NCBI RefSeq assembly: GCF_000003815.2 | Contig: NC_049982.1 | Span: 3,681,953 to 3,745,952, forward strand | Reading direction: 5' to 3' | Length of the DNA stretch: 64,000 nucleotides | Origin: Branchiostoma floridae | Taxonomy: Eukaryota; Chordata; Leptocardii; Amphioxiformes; Branchiostomatidae | In this document: positions 9,923 to 21,359 of the stretch, in pieces | Numbering within the stretch: the stretch's first letter is position 1 | Layout of the letters: each line of letters starts with the position of its first letter | The notes under the pieces: generated by a model | Seen by the model: only the letters and a program-made list of their open reading frames with translations | The model's database searches: none | What the model was told of the DNA's origin: nothing | Position numbers and translations under genes: made by a program

Positions 9923-12900
9923 ATGAAAGCATTTTCTGGAGGCAACATGAACTTTTGTTTCTGGAATGTCCACGGGCTGGGTTCGAAATTAGAGGATATA
10001 GATTTCTTGTATGATGTTAACAAATTTGACTTTATCTCGCTTCTGGAAACGTGGACTACTGAAAAAACAAAAATTAACATACCAAACTACAGTTCTTTCC
10101 AATTACATAGAAAGAAGAGTAAACGAGCAAAACGCTCATCAGGGGGCATCATATTCTTTTTCAAAGAACAATACAAAGCTTTTGTTAAAAAATTACCATC
10201 AAAATCAACAGATTTGCTTTGGGTTCAGATAGATCGCAAATTACTAGGATTAGACAAAGACCTGTTTATATGTTCAGTTTATATCAGTCCAAGCGCATCC
10301 ACAACGCACAAATATGCAGAAAACCATGTAATAGAAATTTTAGAAGAAGAGATCTGTAAATACAGTTCTCAGGGGTTCATCCTACTAGGCGGTGACTTCA
10401 ATTCTCGTCTAGGAAACTTACAAGATTTCGTTGAAGATGACACTTTCTGTGATAATCACACAAATAACTTCTCAAATATTACATTAGATAGACATCATAT
10501 GGATCAAGCTCCCCCCAACAAGTTTGGCAGATTTGTGGCTGATTTATGTATTCAAGGAAATCTTAAAATTCTTAACGGCAGAATAGCCGGTGATCTACAA
10601 GGAAAATTCACGTGTCATCAGCCAAACGGTAGCAGCACTGTTGATTATGTAATATGCAACCAACCGCTTCTGGAACACATTTTATTTTTTCGAGTTAACC
10701 CTCTAACTACATTCTCTGATCATTGCATGTTATCTGTTGTCTTACGTACAAAATCCTCAAATCACCCTGCCAAAGAGAAACAGAAAAGTGGAAACAGCAA
10801 ACCTCTTTCCAAAAGATTCCTTTGGAACGAAACCTCTGCACAGAAGTTTTTTCAAACCCTCAGCCAACCACACATTATAGACAAACTGAATAATTTTTCA
10901 CTTAGAGGAACCAAAAGCGCAGCCCACGAAATTGAGAACTACGTCTCGGACCTCAGTTCGGTATTAAGGGATGTTGGATACAAATCATTGTGTTTAAAAA
11001 TTAATAGGAAACGGCCAAGGAAAAGTAAAAACAAGAAATGGTTTGATAAAAGCTGTTGTGAAATGAAACGGGAACTAAAGAATCTGGCAACTCTACTTGA
11101 GAAAAATCCACTAAACTCAGACGTGAGAGGAAGGTTTTTTAAAAGGAAAAAAGAATATAGAAAACTATTAAAAAAAAAGAAACGAGACTTTCAGCAACAA
11201 ATCGTTAACCAATTGTCCTCTTTGAGGGAAGAAAATCCAAACGCGTTTTGGAACTTATTGAAGAAACTGAAGTCAGAGAAAACACAAGAGCCAAGTTCTC
11301 AAATAACGGACGAGGCGTGGTTGAAACATTTTAATAGACTAGACAAATCTCCCATCAGTGACTCAGAAACTTCAACTAATAACTCTAAAAATGTTCAAAC
11401 TCATTTTCCCTCCCCTCTCCCTCCTACGGAGAATTCCTTTTTGGACTCTCTGATATCAGCTAAGGAACTGGATATAGCCATCTCCAAACTAAAAAACAAC
11501 AAATCTAGTGGTAGTGACATGGTTATAAATGAAATGCTGAAATGTGGTAAACCAATCCTACAAAAAACACTGCTCCATTACGCAAAAGCGGGCTATGTCG
11601 AAACGNNNNNNNNNNNNNNNNNNNNNNNNNNNNNNNNNNNNNNNNNNNNNNNNNNNNNNNNNNNNNNNNNNNNNNNNNNNNNNNNNNNNNNNNNNNNNNN
11701 NNNNNAGTACCAATACACAAGTCAGGTGATACCTCAGTCCCAGACAACTACCGCGGTATCTCCATTATGAGTTGTCTGGGGAAATTATTCTCTTCCATTT
11801 TGAATACTCGTCTTGTGAACTATGCAGAACAGAACAGCCTTTTCAAACCTCATCAGGCCGGTTTTAGAAAAAACTATAGAACATCTGATAATCTTTTCGT
11901 ATTAACTACTTTAGTAAGCAAATATCTCAGTCAAAATTCACGTCTTTACGCATGCTTTGTTGATTTTAGCAAAGCCTTCGACTCTGTTTGGCGAGAGGGT
12001 CTCCTGTTCAAATTAAATAATCTTGGAATAGGAGGAAATTTCCTATCAACCATAAAAGACATGTATTCTAAAACTAATAATTGTATCAAAACCAACAGTC
12101 GTCTTACCGAAACATTTGTAACTAACTGCGGGGTTCGACAAGGCTGTAATCTGAGTCCAACATTGTTTAATTTGTTCATTAGTGATATAGTATCTGAATT
12201 TGATAACTTTTCTAGCAACTCTCCTGTTCTATACAACATGAAAGTGCCATGTCTTTTATATGCCGATGACTTGGTTATCTTCTCAGAATCTCAACAAGGC
12301 TTACAGTCCTCCCTACGTAGACTAGAACAATATTGTAAATCATGGAAGCTGAAGGTTAACCTGAAAAAGACAAAGGTTATTGTATTTACAAAGGGAGGCC
12401 GCTTACCGAAAGATTGTAGTTTTTTGTTTGATAATAATGCTTTAGAAATAGTGACATCTTATTGTTATTTAGGTATTGTTGTATCCTCAGCTGGCACATT
12501 CAAAGCCAACAGCAAATATTTATACAGCAAGGGGTTGAAAGCTCTATTTGGAATTAGACAATCATTAGACAAAGCAGACGCACCATTATCAGTTAAAAAC
12601 AAACTCTTCGACACTTGTGTTAAACCAATTTTGTTATATGGATCTGAAATTTGGAGTTCATTCAAAAGTCCTAAATTTTGTCCTATTGAAACAGTGCACT
12701 TGAAATTTTGTAAACACTCACTTAATGTTCCAAAAACTGCATCTAACCTTGCTGTACGCGCAGAATTAGGGAGGTACCCTATCCAACTGGAAGCCTCTCT
12801 AAACGCCATCAAATATTTCATTAGAATTCAAAAGAATGTGCCAGCTGAGAGTCTGCAGGCAGACGCTCTCTTATGTCAGCTTAATCTAGATTCATCAGGT

Positions 12901-13509
12901 ACTAAATGTTGGGCATCTGGTGTTCGCAAAACTTTGGAGGAGTGTGGTTACCCTTTTGTTTGGCAAGACCGTGAGTCAACAGATCCAAACACATCCCACC
13001 TAATTTCTGCTATCCACCAACGACTGAAGGATATTTATTTCCAGAATTTTCTAACCAACATTCATAATGATAATAAAGGTTTAGGAGCGAAAAACAAACT
13101 CCGAACGTACAGATTACTAAAATCCACATACAATGAAGAGCAGTATTTGAAAATTACAAACATTCGGCACAGAACTACCATTGCTAAACTAAGAATCAGT
13201 TGCCACCGACTGCGAATTGAATCAGGAAGACACAACCGCACTCCTCTAGAACAAAGAGTCTGCCAATTTTGTACCTCAAACATGGTAGAAGATGAAGTGC
13301 ACTTCACAGTTGATTGCGATATGTATGTCAATGATAGAAATACTCTATTTAGTTATATAGAAAGTAGATTCCCTCATTTTAGACACATGAGTAGCACTGA
13401 CAAGTTTATATTTCTCATGCGTTTTGACAAACCGACCATAGCGAAACCCATACAATCCTACATTTTCACCATTACCAAGAAGCGAGAAGAAGCCGAACTT
13501 TTGTGTTAG
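9923..13509 (+). CDS. LINE ORF2: AP endonuclease and reverse transcriptase
   Basis: The start chosen is the ATG at 9923; another candidate is the ATG of MNFCFWNVHGLG slightly downstream. Endonuclease motifs in order are FWNVHGLG, LLETWT, LLGGDFNSRLG and SDHCMLSVVL. Reverse-transcriptase motifs are SGSDMVINEML, VPIHKSGD, NYRGISIMSCLGKLF, QAGFRKNYRTSDNL, CFVDFSKAFDSVW, GVRQGCNLSPTLFNLFI and the catalytic YADD at about 12258. A C-terminal zinc motif (CQFCTSN then HFTVDC) lies near 13263-13320. The frame before the N-gap at 11606-11705 differs from that after it, which is expected because the gap length is nominal. Missing residues correspond to about 25-30 amino acids before motif VPIHKSGD. No internal stops are seen outside the gap, so the copy may have been active recently. 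Confidence 0.88.
11606..11705. other. Assembly gap (100 N) inside LINE ORF2
   Basis: 100 N. The last 20 or so bases before it do not look like the expected reverse-transcriptase sequence and may be low-quality read ends. Confidence 0.99.
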
Positions 13510-13658
13510 ACTAGATTTGTGATACTTTTATATGTATATATCTTGACTTGTTGTGACCTGTACTTAGCTCGGTTGGGCAAAACTGTACAATAAAGGTCTT
13601 CATTCATTCATTCTATTTTGTAGTTTTTCTTGATGTCTCGTGGCCCATTTTGGCCATT

Positions 13659-13677
13659 CCCCCCCCCCCCCCCCCCC
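13659..13677. repeat. Poly-C tract
   Basis: A run of about 19 cytosines, close to the LINE 3' end. Confidence 0.95.
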
Positions 13678-14006
13678 AGCGACCTGTGCAGCCTCTCAGA
13701 GGCTAGAAACAGTAGAACGTTTATGCCGCACCCTCCCGGGGGACTGTTTGGCACAATAATGGAAAAATGCGAAATATTTTTTATGATATGTGTGAAGACT
13801 ATGAATGCACTTCTCAGTCCTTGATTAAATGTAAGAAGATTGTCCACACCAACGGTTTGTTGCACCATATTGTAGAAAACAAAACGAAGTGAAATATCAT
13901 TCACGTTGAGTTTTCTAAGTTATTAGCACAACTTGAAATAACGGATATGCTTGATACTTAGATCATCAGTATCTATTTATCGCTCTCTTGGGGCCAAAAG
14001 CCAACT

Positions 14007-14122
14007 TGCAGTACCGTTCCTAACCGCTGCGAGGTGACTACAAGTTTGAAGACCTCGTGAAGATTACTTCGTTTACCTAGGCCTTGTCAAATTGCCTCTC
14101 AGCGGTTAGTAGTGGTACTGCA
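14007..14122. mobile_element. Small MITE, about 116 bp
   Basis: Imperfect terminal inverted repeats of about 28 bp: GCAGTACCGTTCCTAACCGC at the left and GCGGTTAGTAGTGGTACTGC at the right, continuing into GAGG. The interior is non-coding. The target-site duplication is not clear. Confidence 0.65.
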
Positions 14123-14199
14123 GATAACGTAGATGTCTGAAACTTGGCATTGCAAATTTGCGCCTATTTTCCCTTGCGGTCACACTGCTGTGCGACGCG

Positions 14200-14600
14200 T
14201 TCCTCGCTTTCTTACTTTAAAGGAGGAAACACTTTCCTGAAACAGACAAAAATACCTTCTCAGGTACTAGGACATACTAGTAAGTTTGTATGCTCAGTCA
14301 CCCTCAAACTGACGTAGTTCTATACATCACTTTCTTATGTTAGCACACCTTTAGTTTCTCACTTTCTTCCTTGTTTTCTTCTTAGAAGAGAGGAAATACC
14401 TTCCTCAGATACAAAGAAAAAACCTTCTCAAATAAGACGTACAGACACAAGTTTGCAAACTACTAGTATTGTGAATCAAACGGACGTAGTTTTGCACACC
14501 CTTATCTTACTTTAGCACACCTTTCTCACTTTCCTTCCTTGTTTTCTTCCTCGAAAAGAGGAAATACCTTCCTCTTTTACGACGAAAAAATACCTTGAGT
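14200..14600. repeat. Imperfect tandem repeat, about 170-bp unit, 2.5 copies
   Basis: Each unit contains GAGGAAATACCTTCCTC (or GAGGAAACACTTTCCTG), AAATACCTTCTCA, an ACGTAGTT segment and TTAGCACACCTTT, followed by TTTCTCACTTTC. Units begin near 14200, 14349 and 14522, and the last is incomplete. The element type is unknown. Confidence 0.7.
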
Positions 14601-14904
14601 TGACGTAACGTTACAGGTCACGACTTTTTTTAATGTTCTACGTAAGACGGACGTATTGTCTCCTTGCTAAGTACTTCCTCCCGATTGCAGAATGAAAGAC
14701 GTCGGTTTTACCACCCAGTGCTGATCAAATATGGGGATAAAACTGCATTCCGTACGTGCCGAGACACGTTATCACGTACGGTCCAACGGTCGCGTTTGTT
14801 CAGCAGGTAATCTGCGCCAGGGTGCAGTACTGCCTACACGGGATAGAAAGCGCTTCGGCTGGACCCGCTGTCCGCTGATTGGGGAAAGCTCATTATCTGT
14901 GCAG

Positions 14905-14937
14905 CTATGGTGTGTATGCGTGTGTGTGTGTGCGTGC

Positions 14938-14977
<40 letters not shown>

Positions 14978-15058
14978 GTATGTGTGTGTGTGTGTGTGTT
15001 TGTTTGTGTGTGTGTGTGTGTGTGTGTGCGTGTGTGTGTGTGTGTGTGCCTGTGTGTC

Positions 15059-15097
<39 letters not shown>
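14905..15097. repeat. (GT)n microsatellite
   Basis: A long GT run with scattered GTAT/GTGC/GTTT variants. Overlapping Cys-Val reading frames are artefacts. Confidence 0.95.
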
Positions 15098-15265
15098 TTT
15101 GATGCCATTGGCATGGATTTATGATTCATTTATTGTAATGAATGATAAGGGGCCAAATAAAAGGCAAAACTGCCTGCCAACATTTCAACGTAAGGAATGG
15201 GCAAGAAACAGCCGTAAAGAATCTATAATTTACGGAGAATGCAGTGAACAAAATACTCAGGAGTT

Positions 15266-15905
15266 ATCTCCAAGCAGATGTTAGGCTCCGTTAGGCTGTT
15301 TTTTACGTTTTATTACGGGCGGCCTAGATCGCCATACATCAAGAAAACAGTACAGGATACAAAGTCTGATAAAAACGCATAAATTGTTAGAATAAAAACA
15401 GTCGAAGCCTAATATCTGTTTATAGAGTAGAAGCAAATGGAAAACGACAAGTTAAAGAACATGTACTTGACTTGACTTGACTTTATTTGGATCCACATCC
15501 AAGCAGAGGTTAGGTTGGTGGGGAAAATCGTGACCTTTTCCTTATAATCATATGCGGTACCATTTTTTACCTGCCTCCCCACCAAGGTAAAAAAAAAATA
15601 GGGCATATAAGGAAAAGGTCACGATTTTCCCCCACCAACTCCTGCTTGGAGAGTATCAACATGGTATGTGGGGAAGGACAACCTCAAGCCAACCGTTCAC
15701 ACTTACGCCACATCTTCAGAAAAGACGCTGGAGCCGCATGTTCCCCGTTTAGGAACTTTATTCGAACCAGCACACTAATCTCGAACCAGATCCACGGTGC
15801 GTAATGTATAGTATCAAACTCCCCGTTTGACTCCCTTAGCCGGCTATACTCCCTGGCCAGCTTTGATACTATCTTATGGCACCGTAGGATCTGCTTGGAG
15901 ATTAC
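15266..15905. mobile_element. CTCCAAGCAGA-terminal element, interrupted copy
   Basis: A left end (TCTCCAAGCAGATGTTAGG) lies at 15266 and a right end (GGATCTGCTTGGAGA) at about 15888-15902. The right 80 bp match the copy at 19288-19471 (TTTGACTCCC, then ACTATCTTATGGCACCGTAG). A second element (15496-15654) lies between the ends. This could be one nested copy or two abutting relics. Confidence 0.55.
15496..15654. mobile_element. Hairpin MITE, GTGACCTTTTCC subfamily
   Basis: The arms read CCAAGCAGAGGTTAGG, then GGGGAAAATCGTGACCTTTT, and are mirrored by AAAAGGTCACGATTTTCCCC, then CTGCTTGGAGAGT. The same subfamily occurs at 19743-19866 and 25082-25211. Confidence 0.8.
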
Positions 15906-16250
15906 CAGCACACAACAGTGGAGAGTATCAACATGTTCACCCTACGAGAACAAACAGCACAAACGACTCTCCCCCGTCCCCTGCCGTGAGTTAGGCTGTT
16001 TAATGAGGTTAGATACGCTTATCGCCGGCCCGATAAATAATCCCCCTCCCCGCCTGACCCCCCGCGGAGCCGATACAAAACCCTCCGTCCCCACAGCCTG
16101 ACTCAGACAACAATCCGGACTCGGAGCGATCGGACGTGCGCTGAGATCGCCTGCGAAATACTGGTATACCCGGAGTTTTACTACACTGTGTGTGCGTTGC
16201 CGCGGATTTCATTGTGCCGAGAGGAGTATCTGCTGTATTTGGGACGTCCG

Positions 16251-19248
16251 ATGGAGTTTAGGAGTTATTCGGTAAGTGGGTGGATGTATACTCAACCTTC
16301 CTTGCTTACAGTTTTAACTTTTCATGTTGACTTTCCTGGTAGGATTTTCCTTGCGTTCTCCGTTTTCAAATGCTAGTGACTATAGCTCCATTATCACATA
16401 TGACCAACTAATGTGACTATGCACAATGTCTACTTGATGTCAGTGTTCATAGTAGGTCTCTCCATATGATACTACAATATCTGATTTCGTCCAAGCAGAC
16501 TCAGATATTCGGGGGTCCCTGACACAGTCAGGGGTCACGAAACTGGTTCTCTTTGTCGACCCTCTTTTCGGACAGATTGAAATGGCGATCTACATCTATT
16601 CTCTAGTACTCTACCAGACTCTGTGCATAGCTGAACGTAGTAGAAATTGAGTTATTGACAAAATAAATACTTGTAGACCGAATTATAGGTCGGATGCTGT
16701 AGCTGAAGCTGGCTAACTCATCTGGTGTATTGCTAGTATCAGTCTATTTGCCGAATTTCTATTACTAGTATGTCCAGTAACGGAGTATGGGAGACATTAA
16801 TCTTTATATAGCGTGCGCGCCTTATCGTAATGTTACTGTTACTTTCCTGCTCTTCTGCTTCTCTTCTTGAGACATACACCTCCTTGCTGACTAAACACGA
16901 GTGCGAGTTTCTAGTCACGGAGCTGACATACTGCCCTGTGCCACGGTCGTATTTTGGGGCAGACGAATTTAAATATAGATAGTCCATGTATTTCATGCAC
17001 GCACACGATGTATATTTTCTGCTTTATTTGATACGCAGTGGCATACATTCTTCGTCGTTGCGTAAATTTCTCTTGCGTAAGATGTCGAACCGTCACTAAA
17101 TTCTCTTCCATCACAACTCAATCGTGTCATGGAAACTGCAGTATTTGCCCAGTACTCGCTTAGATAGATCTTTCCCTGCTCAAGTAATTGTGACGATGCG
17201 AAAAACGTGGAAAATGCAGACTCGACAAAATTCACTGGCACTGTTCCCGATCCGTAAAACGTTCCCTTCTTTAGTTTCGAAACCAGAATTTGTTAAGTTG
17301 ATGACAACAACAGAAAGTTAGAAACTCGTTTCGAAATCCTCAGGATTTTTACCGGCCGTGGAATGTAATGAAACCAATCCTTGTGCTGCTGTCCCGAACA
17401 AGGCTTCGCATAATAAAGAAGCCGTTTTCTGTACGGAGGGTGACAGTTTGACTGACGGGCTAGTCGCCTGACCTCTCGGCCCGCTGTTGGCATTGTCCCG
17501 CGGCCTTTGTAAACATATGCGGGGCGGATTCAGGGCAGCTGCTCGGGACAAACGCGTACAGTACTGAATCTTCAAGTAGATCTGCAGTACTGTAGGGTAC
17601 GTTTGATACATTGTGAGGTGGTAGGGTTGATAGGCTAGTTAATAGGCTAGTTAATAGCTTATAGGGTTCAGGGCAGCTGCTAGGGACAAACGCGTACCGT
17701 GCAGAATCTGCAAGTAGATATGAGGTATTTTACAGGGTACATTTTATACGTTTTGAGGTTATAGGGTTGATAGGCTACTGACACGACCGATGAGAAGGCA
17801 TGTTGGTATGAACTGTGAGGCCCAAATGATTCCTTTAATACACATACTGTATACGTGGAGATTATATTATAGCATAACCAACAGTACTAGATAATACACT
17901 CTAATGCTGGCTACATTGGTATCTAGCTATAGAGTCCTAGACTATGTACAAGTTTATTACATATTCTAGGACTCTATAGCTAATATACTAGATACCAATA
18001 TAGCCAGCATGTAATACAAAAGGCTCCCTCCTGTATAGAATGTATTATCTAGTACTATTGGTTATGCTATTACAAAATGTACTGTACTGGCATAGTTACC
18101 GACATGCCAATTTTCGTCCTTTTTTATGAGGTTAGATTTTCCACATATGAATTAGTTACACGCGGTCTTTGACGACAAATCTTTAATGTTTCAAATTTCA
18201 ATGACCGGTAAAGTACAAAGTTTCCATTGTGTGACCCTACAGACGTATTATAAAGCCGCTTTCTTTTGTCGTTGTTTTTCAGTATGTGTATAAAACAACA
18301 GTTATTCAATATCTGTAAAACGTGTGACTTACGTGTGAACCTAACCACTGTGTATTAAAGGAATCCCTTTCATCGCTGATTACGATATTTGCGGTTTATG
18401 CAAATGAAGTATGCAATAGCTGGTGGGTCCCTTTTCTTCGCTCGTCAAGCCACAATAGAGTAGACTACACATGCGCGTCGGGTCGGACGTCTTTGTTTAA
18501 TTCTTATGGAAAACCATCTGTTCTACACGGATACAGTGTGATACACTGGGCCGAGAGATGTGTATTTTGTTTGTACTTTGTCCTGCCGCGGACTAGTATA
18601 TCATAATTGGCCCAACGTATCTTCGCCAAGACTGTTATATTTTCGGCAGCGTTAGTGTGTGTATAAGCGTGTTACCACGATAACTATAGAAGGCCTACCT
18701 TGGTTGTCTCTATGCTTGGCATGTTGGTAGGTATTTATGAGAACTCGAAATAATCCGATTTTGGGTCACCTAGCGGCTTGTTTCTATTGAATTTGATGAA
18801 AAATGCACTATTTGAGGAGAAGGGATCGAAACAAACTATATACATGTATGTATACTAGTGTAACGTTATTTTCCTTATCATGCAACTAGACAGAACTTAC
18901 ATTGTTTAAAATCACCTGTTCTTTTATCTCTACTATATAAAGTGATGGGAATTTATCTAATGATTGATAGTTAGTTTTATATTTTTGTATCTGTTCAACA
19001 TGTTTTTTGTGACCTGTACTTAGCACTGTGTGGCAAAAACGTGCAATAAATGTCTTCATTCATTCATTCATTCATTCATTCCTATTTCTTATAGATGACG
19101 GAGACTGCTTTAAGTACGAAGATGACTTATTCTCCGACGCAGCGCGCCAAGTTGAAAAAGCGCGGGAATACCTGCAACAATAACCAGCTGAGCGAGGAGC
19201 CGCAGGTCAGGGTGGCGGTGGTGGGCGAGTCGTCTGTCGGCAAGTCAG
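16251..19248 (+). CDS. Ras-like small GTPase, first two coding exons only
   Basis: Exon one (16251-16271) encodes MEFRSYS and ends at a strong donor (GTAAGT, phase 0). Exon two (19095-19248) follows CTATTTCTTATAG and continues in phase 0 through a basic linker to VRVAVVGESSVGKS, a P-loop (GxxxxGKS) typical of Ras-superfamily GTPases, ending in phase 1 at TCAG|GTGGGG. The split just after GKS is a common intron position in such genes. The switch regions, DTAG and NKxD motifs were not found downstream; they may lie in the N-gaps at 21360-22155 or 24333-24801. The link between exons one and two is inferred. A MITE (19288) starts 40 bp after the donor, and a LINE tail abuts the acceptor. It may be a real gene or a broken one. 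Confidence 0.5.
16272..17525. other. Probable intron, non-coding
   Basis: No domain-bearing ORF is seen. The short open frames here have no recognisable content. Confidence 0.4.
17526..17780. repeat. Direct tandem duplication, about 139-bp period
   Basis: TTCAGGGCAGCTGCTCGGGA at about 17529 recurs as TTCAGGGCAGCTGCTAGGGA at about 17667. Both are followed by CAAACGCGTAC, GAATCT, CAAGTAGAT, TTTGATAC or TTTTATAC, and AGGGTTGATAGGCTA. Confidence 0.8.
17869..18072. repeat. Foldback element with about 80-bp arms
   Basis: TAGCATAACCAACAGTACTA at the left matches TAGTACTATTGGTTATGCTA at the right. Matching continues through GATAATACA, GCTGGCTACATTGGTATCTA and GCTATAGAGTCCTAG. The right arm has about 27 extra bases. 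No ORF is present. Confidence 0.8.
19008..19081 (+). mobile_element. 3' end of a LINE related to the 7-13.6 kb element
   Basis: GTGACCTGTACTTAGC, GTGCAATAAATGTCTTCATT and an (ATTC)n tail match the 3' end at 13550-13613. It is 5'-truncated to the UTR. The tail ends 13 bp before the GTPase exon-two acceptor. Confidence 0.75.
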
Positions 19249-19287
19249 GTGGGGCAGAAACTCTACCTGTATCTTTATACTAGTATA

Positions 19288-19471
19288 ATCTCCAAGCAGA
19301 TCCTCTGGTAGCATAGGATAGCATCAAAAGCTGGCAGAGGAGTGTAGCCGACCTAGAAGTGTTACGCTGCTCATCTGGGAACTCCGGTGCCCGTTTGACT
19401 CCCGTTGGCCGGATATACTCGTTGGCCTGCTTCGATACTATCTTATGGCACCGTAGGATCTGCTTGGAGAC
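19288..19471. mobile_element. CTCCAAGCAGATCC-terminal MITE
   Basis: The left end TCTCCAAGCAGATCCT and right end AGGATCTGCTTGGAGA are perfect inverted repeats. The interior is non-coding and shares about 80 bp with the copy ending at 15902. Confidence 0.85.
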
Positions 19472-19742
19472 TATCTATATAGCCTGTATAACCGCCATTT
19501 GACGTAATACACCAGCTTCGCAGGCCTAGGCACGCGGCGCGGCAGCAGCTTGTTATATTACACTAAACGACCTGCATCTGTATCCACGAGGGTCTCGTAT
19601 GTAGCCGGACGTGGTTCGTTGCGACGCGTTTCAGTTTTATGATTATAAGTAAAATCTCCTCCAATGTTTTATTCTAGAATCAAGAAGGGAAAACCTCCTT
19701 AGCTTTCTAGGATTGAGACATTGAGGACTCTCGGTATACTCG

Positions 19743-19866
19743 ACTCTCCAAGCAGACGTTGGTGTGGAAATTCGTGACGTTTTTGGTTCACCAGAGGCCG
19801 ACAGAAAAAGACGGCATATAATGGAAAGGTCACGATTTTTCCCCCACCAACGTCTGCTTGGAGAGT
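19743..19866. mobile_element. Hairpin MITE, GTGACCTTTTCC subfamily
   Basis: ACTCTCCAAGCAGACGTTGG is mirrored by CCAACGTCTGCTTGGAGAGT. The inner arms are AAATTCGTGACGTTTT and AAAGGTCACGATTTTT. Confidence 0.85.
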
Positions 19867-21045
19867 AAGTATACTCCACTGATCTAGCCGTGTCTGGTGT
19901 CACACAGTGTTTAGCGACACCCCGCTCAGGTCCTGGACGTGAATTATGGCCCGGAGAAGTGTCTTGTTTATCCACTCATCACGCTCGCTTTCACCTCAAC
20001 GAGGCCTGCAGGCGAACCGATACAGTCTGGGAAGTCTCCCACTGCATCGGACTAACCGGGTCTGACTCGGGCTAAACTTAGCTGGACGGACGATAAAGTT
20101 TTATCAATCCCTGTTGCAAAGTTTGGAGTGTTTGTGAGACAATGAGCTCGATCGTGTTGTTTTAACTGTTCAAGCAGAGTTTTGGCTCCGTTTGTGGTCT
20201 TTCTAAGCGTTTGGGGCTTTCTGTTTTCTTTGGCTGGCTGACAAAAAGAAAACCTGACAAAATAGAAGGCCCAGCGATAAAACATCAAAATACGTGAAAA
20301 AAACCAACAAATATCCGAATCCTAACCTCTGCTTAGGGGTACTAGCACTTAAAATTAGCAGTGCGGACGATAAAGTGTAAATGAAATACCCCTGCAGAAG
20401 TTGGAATGTTTAGTGAAACTAGATATTGCCGTGTTTCGTCTGGACGTCACTGTGCATAAAATGGACATAAAGTCGCCGAGCAGACGTGAAGAGGAAGATC
20501 ATAAAGTCTGTAGCGTACGCGTTGTCTGACTATAGATCCCCAACGTTGCATACAAAGCAATCTATTTGATTGAAAGAACATTTACATAGTCTGAATTTTC
20601 AACTCGTTTTGTTATTTTTGCTGAACAGAAACTGAGAGAGTTCCTAGACTTCATATCAGTATAGTAAGATTTGCGCTTAGTGTGTTCTTTTGTCAGTAAA
20701 GCCTACTAAAGGGCTCAGAGAGCATTCGAGGTCAGTGTTCTAAAATCCTGGGTTGTTCACACGGGTGCAGAACGCACGCAGCATGCTAGCTAGCACTGCA
20801 AACATCCTACATGCTGGCCTGTCCCTGAAACGGGGATTCGGCGAGATAAAAATCCTGTACTGTCCCGCAGACATGTTGTTCTCGCCGCCGGTTCCAGACT
20901 CCCAGTCCCCTCTGTCTCCTGTTTCTCCGCCGTGCGACTGTTTTTGGGCAAACATCTCTCTGATGATAGTGATGATACTCATTACGCAATAGCTGTGTAG
21001 TTATACAGAGGCACTCTTTCTAGGGGAACATTTTTGCTTATCATA
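19867..21045. other. Non-coding stretch
   Basis: No ORF with a recognisable domain, RNA gene or clear repeat was found. It may be intronic to the GTPase gene. Confidence 0.4.
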
Positions 21046-21118
21046 TCACAAAACCTCTAGTCGGAGTTAGCGGTGAATACACTGTGTATTCAGTGCTAAC
21101 TCACTAGAGCTTTTGTGA
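21046..21118. repeat. Perfect-type hairpin, about 73 bp
   Basis: CACAAAACCTCTAGTCGGAG is mirrored by AGAGCTTTTGTG, and the inner GTTAGCGGTGAATACAC by GTGTATTCAGTGCTAAC. The loop is essentially absent. It is a cruciform candidate or tiny MITE. Confidence 0.75.
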
Positions 21119-21125
21119 TGTGTAT

Positions 21126-21235
21126 AGTCTGGTATCCAGCCGTATTATAGCTCCAGAGTCTCTCCTGTCCTCTGAGAGAGGGCAAAAGAGACTCGGGAGC
21201 TATATTAATAAAAAATACGGCTGGATACCAGGCTA
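21126..21235. mobile_element. MITE with 10-bp flanking duplication
   Basis: The terminal inverted repeats are AGTCTGGTATCCAGCCGTAT and ATACGGCTGGATACCAGGCT. TGATGTGTAT flanks both sides (21116-21125 and 21236-21245). A 9-10 bp duplication suggests a Mutator-like origin. Confidence 0.75.
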
Positions 21236-21359
21236 TGATGTGTATGGGTTTCAGCGCTTAGTTATGGCTAAAACAATGCGTTGTTTGGGACAGCTCCGCT
21301 CCAAGGGCAACAAACTTCAAGTTGACGCTCGTGTCACGAGACCTACCGGTGCGAGTTCA

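Larger units (their letters stand above)
6919..13613 (+). mobile_element. Near full-length two-ORF LINE of the CR1/L2 group
   Basis: The element contains ORF1 (6984-9533), a 389-bp spacer, ORF2 (9923-13509) and a short 3' UTR. The 3' end reads GACCTGTACTTAGC, then CAATAAAGGTCTTCATTCATTC, ending in an (ATTC)n microsatellite-like tail. Both ORFs are open except for the 100-N gap inside ORF2, so the insertion is young. Known: an SGNH esterase in ORF1 plus an apurinic-type endonuclease and reverse transcriptase in ORF2 is the CR1/L2/Crack/Daphne pattern; I cannot choose the clade without a tree. A related 3' end occurs at 19008-19081, and similar but more degraded ones at 25.6 and 33.9 kb. No target-site duplication can be read because the 5' boundary is in or beside a gap. 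Confidence 0.88.
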
